Assembly (NCBI GenBank): GCA_001896725.1
Contig: MPPA01000010.1
Span: 186,001-250,000, forward strand
DNA: 64,000 nt
Direction of reading: 5' to 3'
From: Methanococcoides sp. EBM-47
GTDB lineage: Archaea; Halobacteriota; Methanosarcinia; Methanosarcinales; Methanosarcinaceae
Shown one piece after another: positions 63,280 through 64,000 of this stretch. A model generated the notes under the pieces. That model saw only the letters and a program-made list of their open reading frames with translations. It made no database searches and had not been told where the DNA came from. Both the position numbers and the translations under genes were made by a program. Positions within the stretch are counted from its first letter, which is position 1. Every line of letters starts with the position of its first letter.

Positions 63280-64000
63280 TCACCGCTTGCTCTGCTGTGA
63301 CCTTCTTATTTGCGTGGAAGAAATACCATGGTCACAGTATTCTTCCTCTGGGACCATGGTCACTATAGGTCCGGCCTCTGCAGGTATCTCGATTTGTATC
63401 CCTTTTCTGCTGAAAACAAGAAAATCGATCCCTTTTGTCCTGAAAAGTTCAAGAAGGGAAGACAGGCTGTCTCCAGGACGATAGTATCTTGGATCAAATA
63501 GTCTTTTTATGGTATCAGCACCCACGATAAAAGTGGATTCCGGGAAAATGATCGCTTTTTCTGCAAACAGAGGTGCATTCGTCACAAATATATCTCCCAT
63601 AGGAACAGGACCATGCCGGACCTTTATAGAAGAGATCCTCTCTTCAAGAGAGATATAGTCTATTGGGGGTTTGTCCACATTAAGAAGAGAGATCTCAAAA
63701 TCTACTGGCAGGCCATATTTCCTGTATGCCACCTGTGCCATTTCCACATGGTTCTCATGGCAAGGATCAAAGGAACCAGGGAATATGACCCTGTGTGAAC
63801 GATGCGTATAACGTTTTTGACCGCTCATGTTCACACAGCTTGGGACCCTACTGGACGGATCAGCCTCATGCAACAGCATGTCCGCTATTGCCCCAGTGAC
63901 CTGTGCCCGTTCTACTTGTGGTCTTTCATGGAACGATAGTCCTGTCCCATCAGTTATTATGACATCCATGCCACAGGCTGAAGCTATCATGTTGATGATC
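63280..64000 (-). CDS. nucleotidyltransferase (NadD/NMNAT-like), 5' end outside the window
   Basis: At least 240 residues; the frame is still open at the window edge, so the N-terminus is missing and the ATG at 63990 is probably internal. The core starts near residue 67 with VIFPGSFDPCHENHVEMAQ, the GxFDPxHxxH nucleotide-binding motif, and ends with GISSTQIRR, the ISSTxIR motif of nicotinamide-nucleotide adenylyltransferases. The preceding 65 residues could be the end of a CinA-like amidase domain fused upstream, as seen in some two-domain homologues. That fusion is inference. Confidence 0.75.
   Translation of the reverse strand, partial: IINMIASACGMDVIITDGTGLSFHERPQVERAQVTGAIADMLLHEADPSSRVPSCVNMSGQKRYTHRSHRVIFPGSFDPCHENHVEMAQVAYRKYGLPVDFEISLLNVDKPPIDYISLEERISSIKVRHGPVPMGDIFVTNAPLFAEKAIIFPESTFIVGADTIKRLFDPRYYRPGDSLSSLLELFRTKGIDFLVFSRKGIQIEIPAEAGPIVTMVPEEEYCDHGISSTQIRRSQQSKR

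Overview
The window looks like a chromosome segment of a methanogenic archaeon of the order Methanosarcinales. The main reasons are a membrane-type heterodisulfide reductase pair (hdrE-hdrD, about 55.6-57.7 kb), which is typical of cytochrome-containing methanogens, archaeal information-processing genes (NMD3, TFE, aCPSF1, a 20S proteasome beta subunit, eIF6, prefoldin, L39e/L31e/L18Ae/S19e) and archaellins with class III signal peptides. The genus cannot be fixed from sequence alone; Methanolobus- or Methanomethylovorans-like organisms are reasonable guesses. I saw no rRNA or tRNA genes, CRISPR arrays or transposases.  Layout. 0-5.1 kb is a reverse-strand surface-polysaccharide group: a DUF354 protein (cut by the window edge), a methyltransferase, two NodB-type polysaccharide deacetylase proteins (one a two-domain fusion) and a tandem glycosyltransferase. 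5.5-15.3 kb is mostly housekeeping: small membrane protein, cupin, NMD3, ATP-grasp ligase, TFE, HD protein, psmB, aCPSF1, HAD phosphatase, and a degenerate TrmO-like domain fused to a methyltransferase. 15.5-17.2 kb is a sodium:solute symporter with a 40-residue accessory peptide. 17.8-20.1 kb holds DUF2117, a winged-helix regulator, a ubiquitin-like modifier and a 47-residue charged protein.  20.6-40.6 kb is the striking part. A module of a MinD-type ATPase, a winged-helix protein and two KaiC/RecA-like proteins with altered P-loops lies beside a nearly gapless reverse-strand run of fourteen genes (37.4 to 23.7 kb). That run starts with two archaellins and continues with an EF-hand surface protein, a lipoprotein, two HDAC-family deacetylases with intact catalytic residues, a GNAT with a zinc ribbon, a CheF-like protein, a V4R-domain protein, an Sm-like protein, an intact KaiC-type ATPase, a roadblock-like protein, a long coiled-coil/winged-helix protein and a second GNAT. 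A second archaellin pair lies upstream, and a 7-TM protein plus winged-helix protein sit inverted between the two pairs. None of the archaellum motor genes (FlaG/F/H/I/J) is in the window. I infer a motility- or surface-linked signalling system that couples KaiC/MinD-type ATPases to reversible acetylation.  40.9-43.9 kb is a short trp operon (trpC, a PspC protein, trpB, trpA) behind a perfect palindromic operator candidate. 43.9-48.5 kb is the conserved archaeal operon S19e, PDCD5-like, PP-loop ATPase, L39e, L31e, eIF6, L18Ae, prefoldin alpha, ftsY, preceded by purA. 49.9-54.5 kb holds small hypothetical genes, adenine deaminase and two paralogous membrane proteins. 54.7-59.0 kb is the energy-metabolism block: sulfite-reductase-like protein, hdrE, hdrD and two DUF116 proteins. 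59-64 kb holds a small hypothetical, an AlkD-like protein, a CDC48/VAT AAA ATPase, a possible small ORF or structured RNA, a hypothetical protein and a nucleotidyltransferase cut by the window edge.
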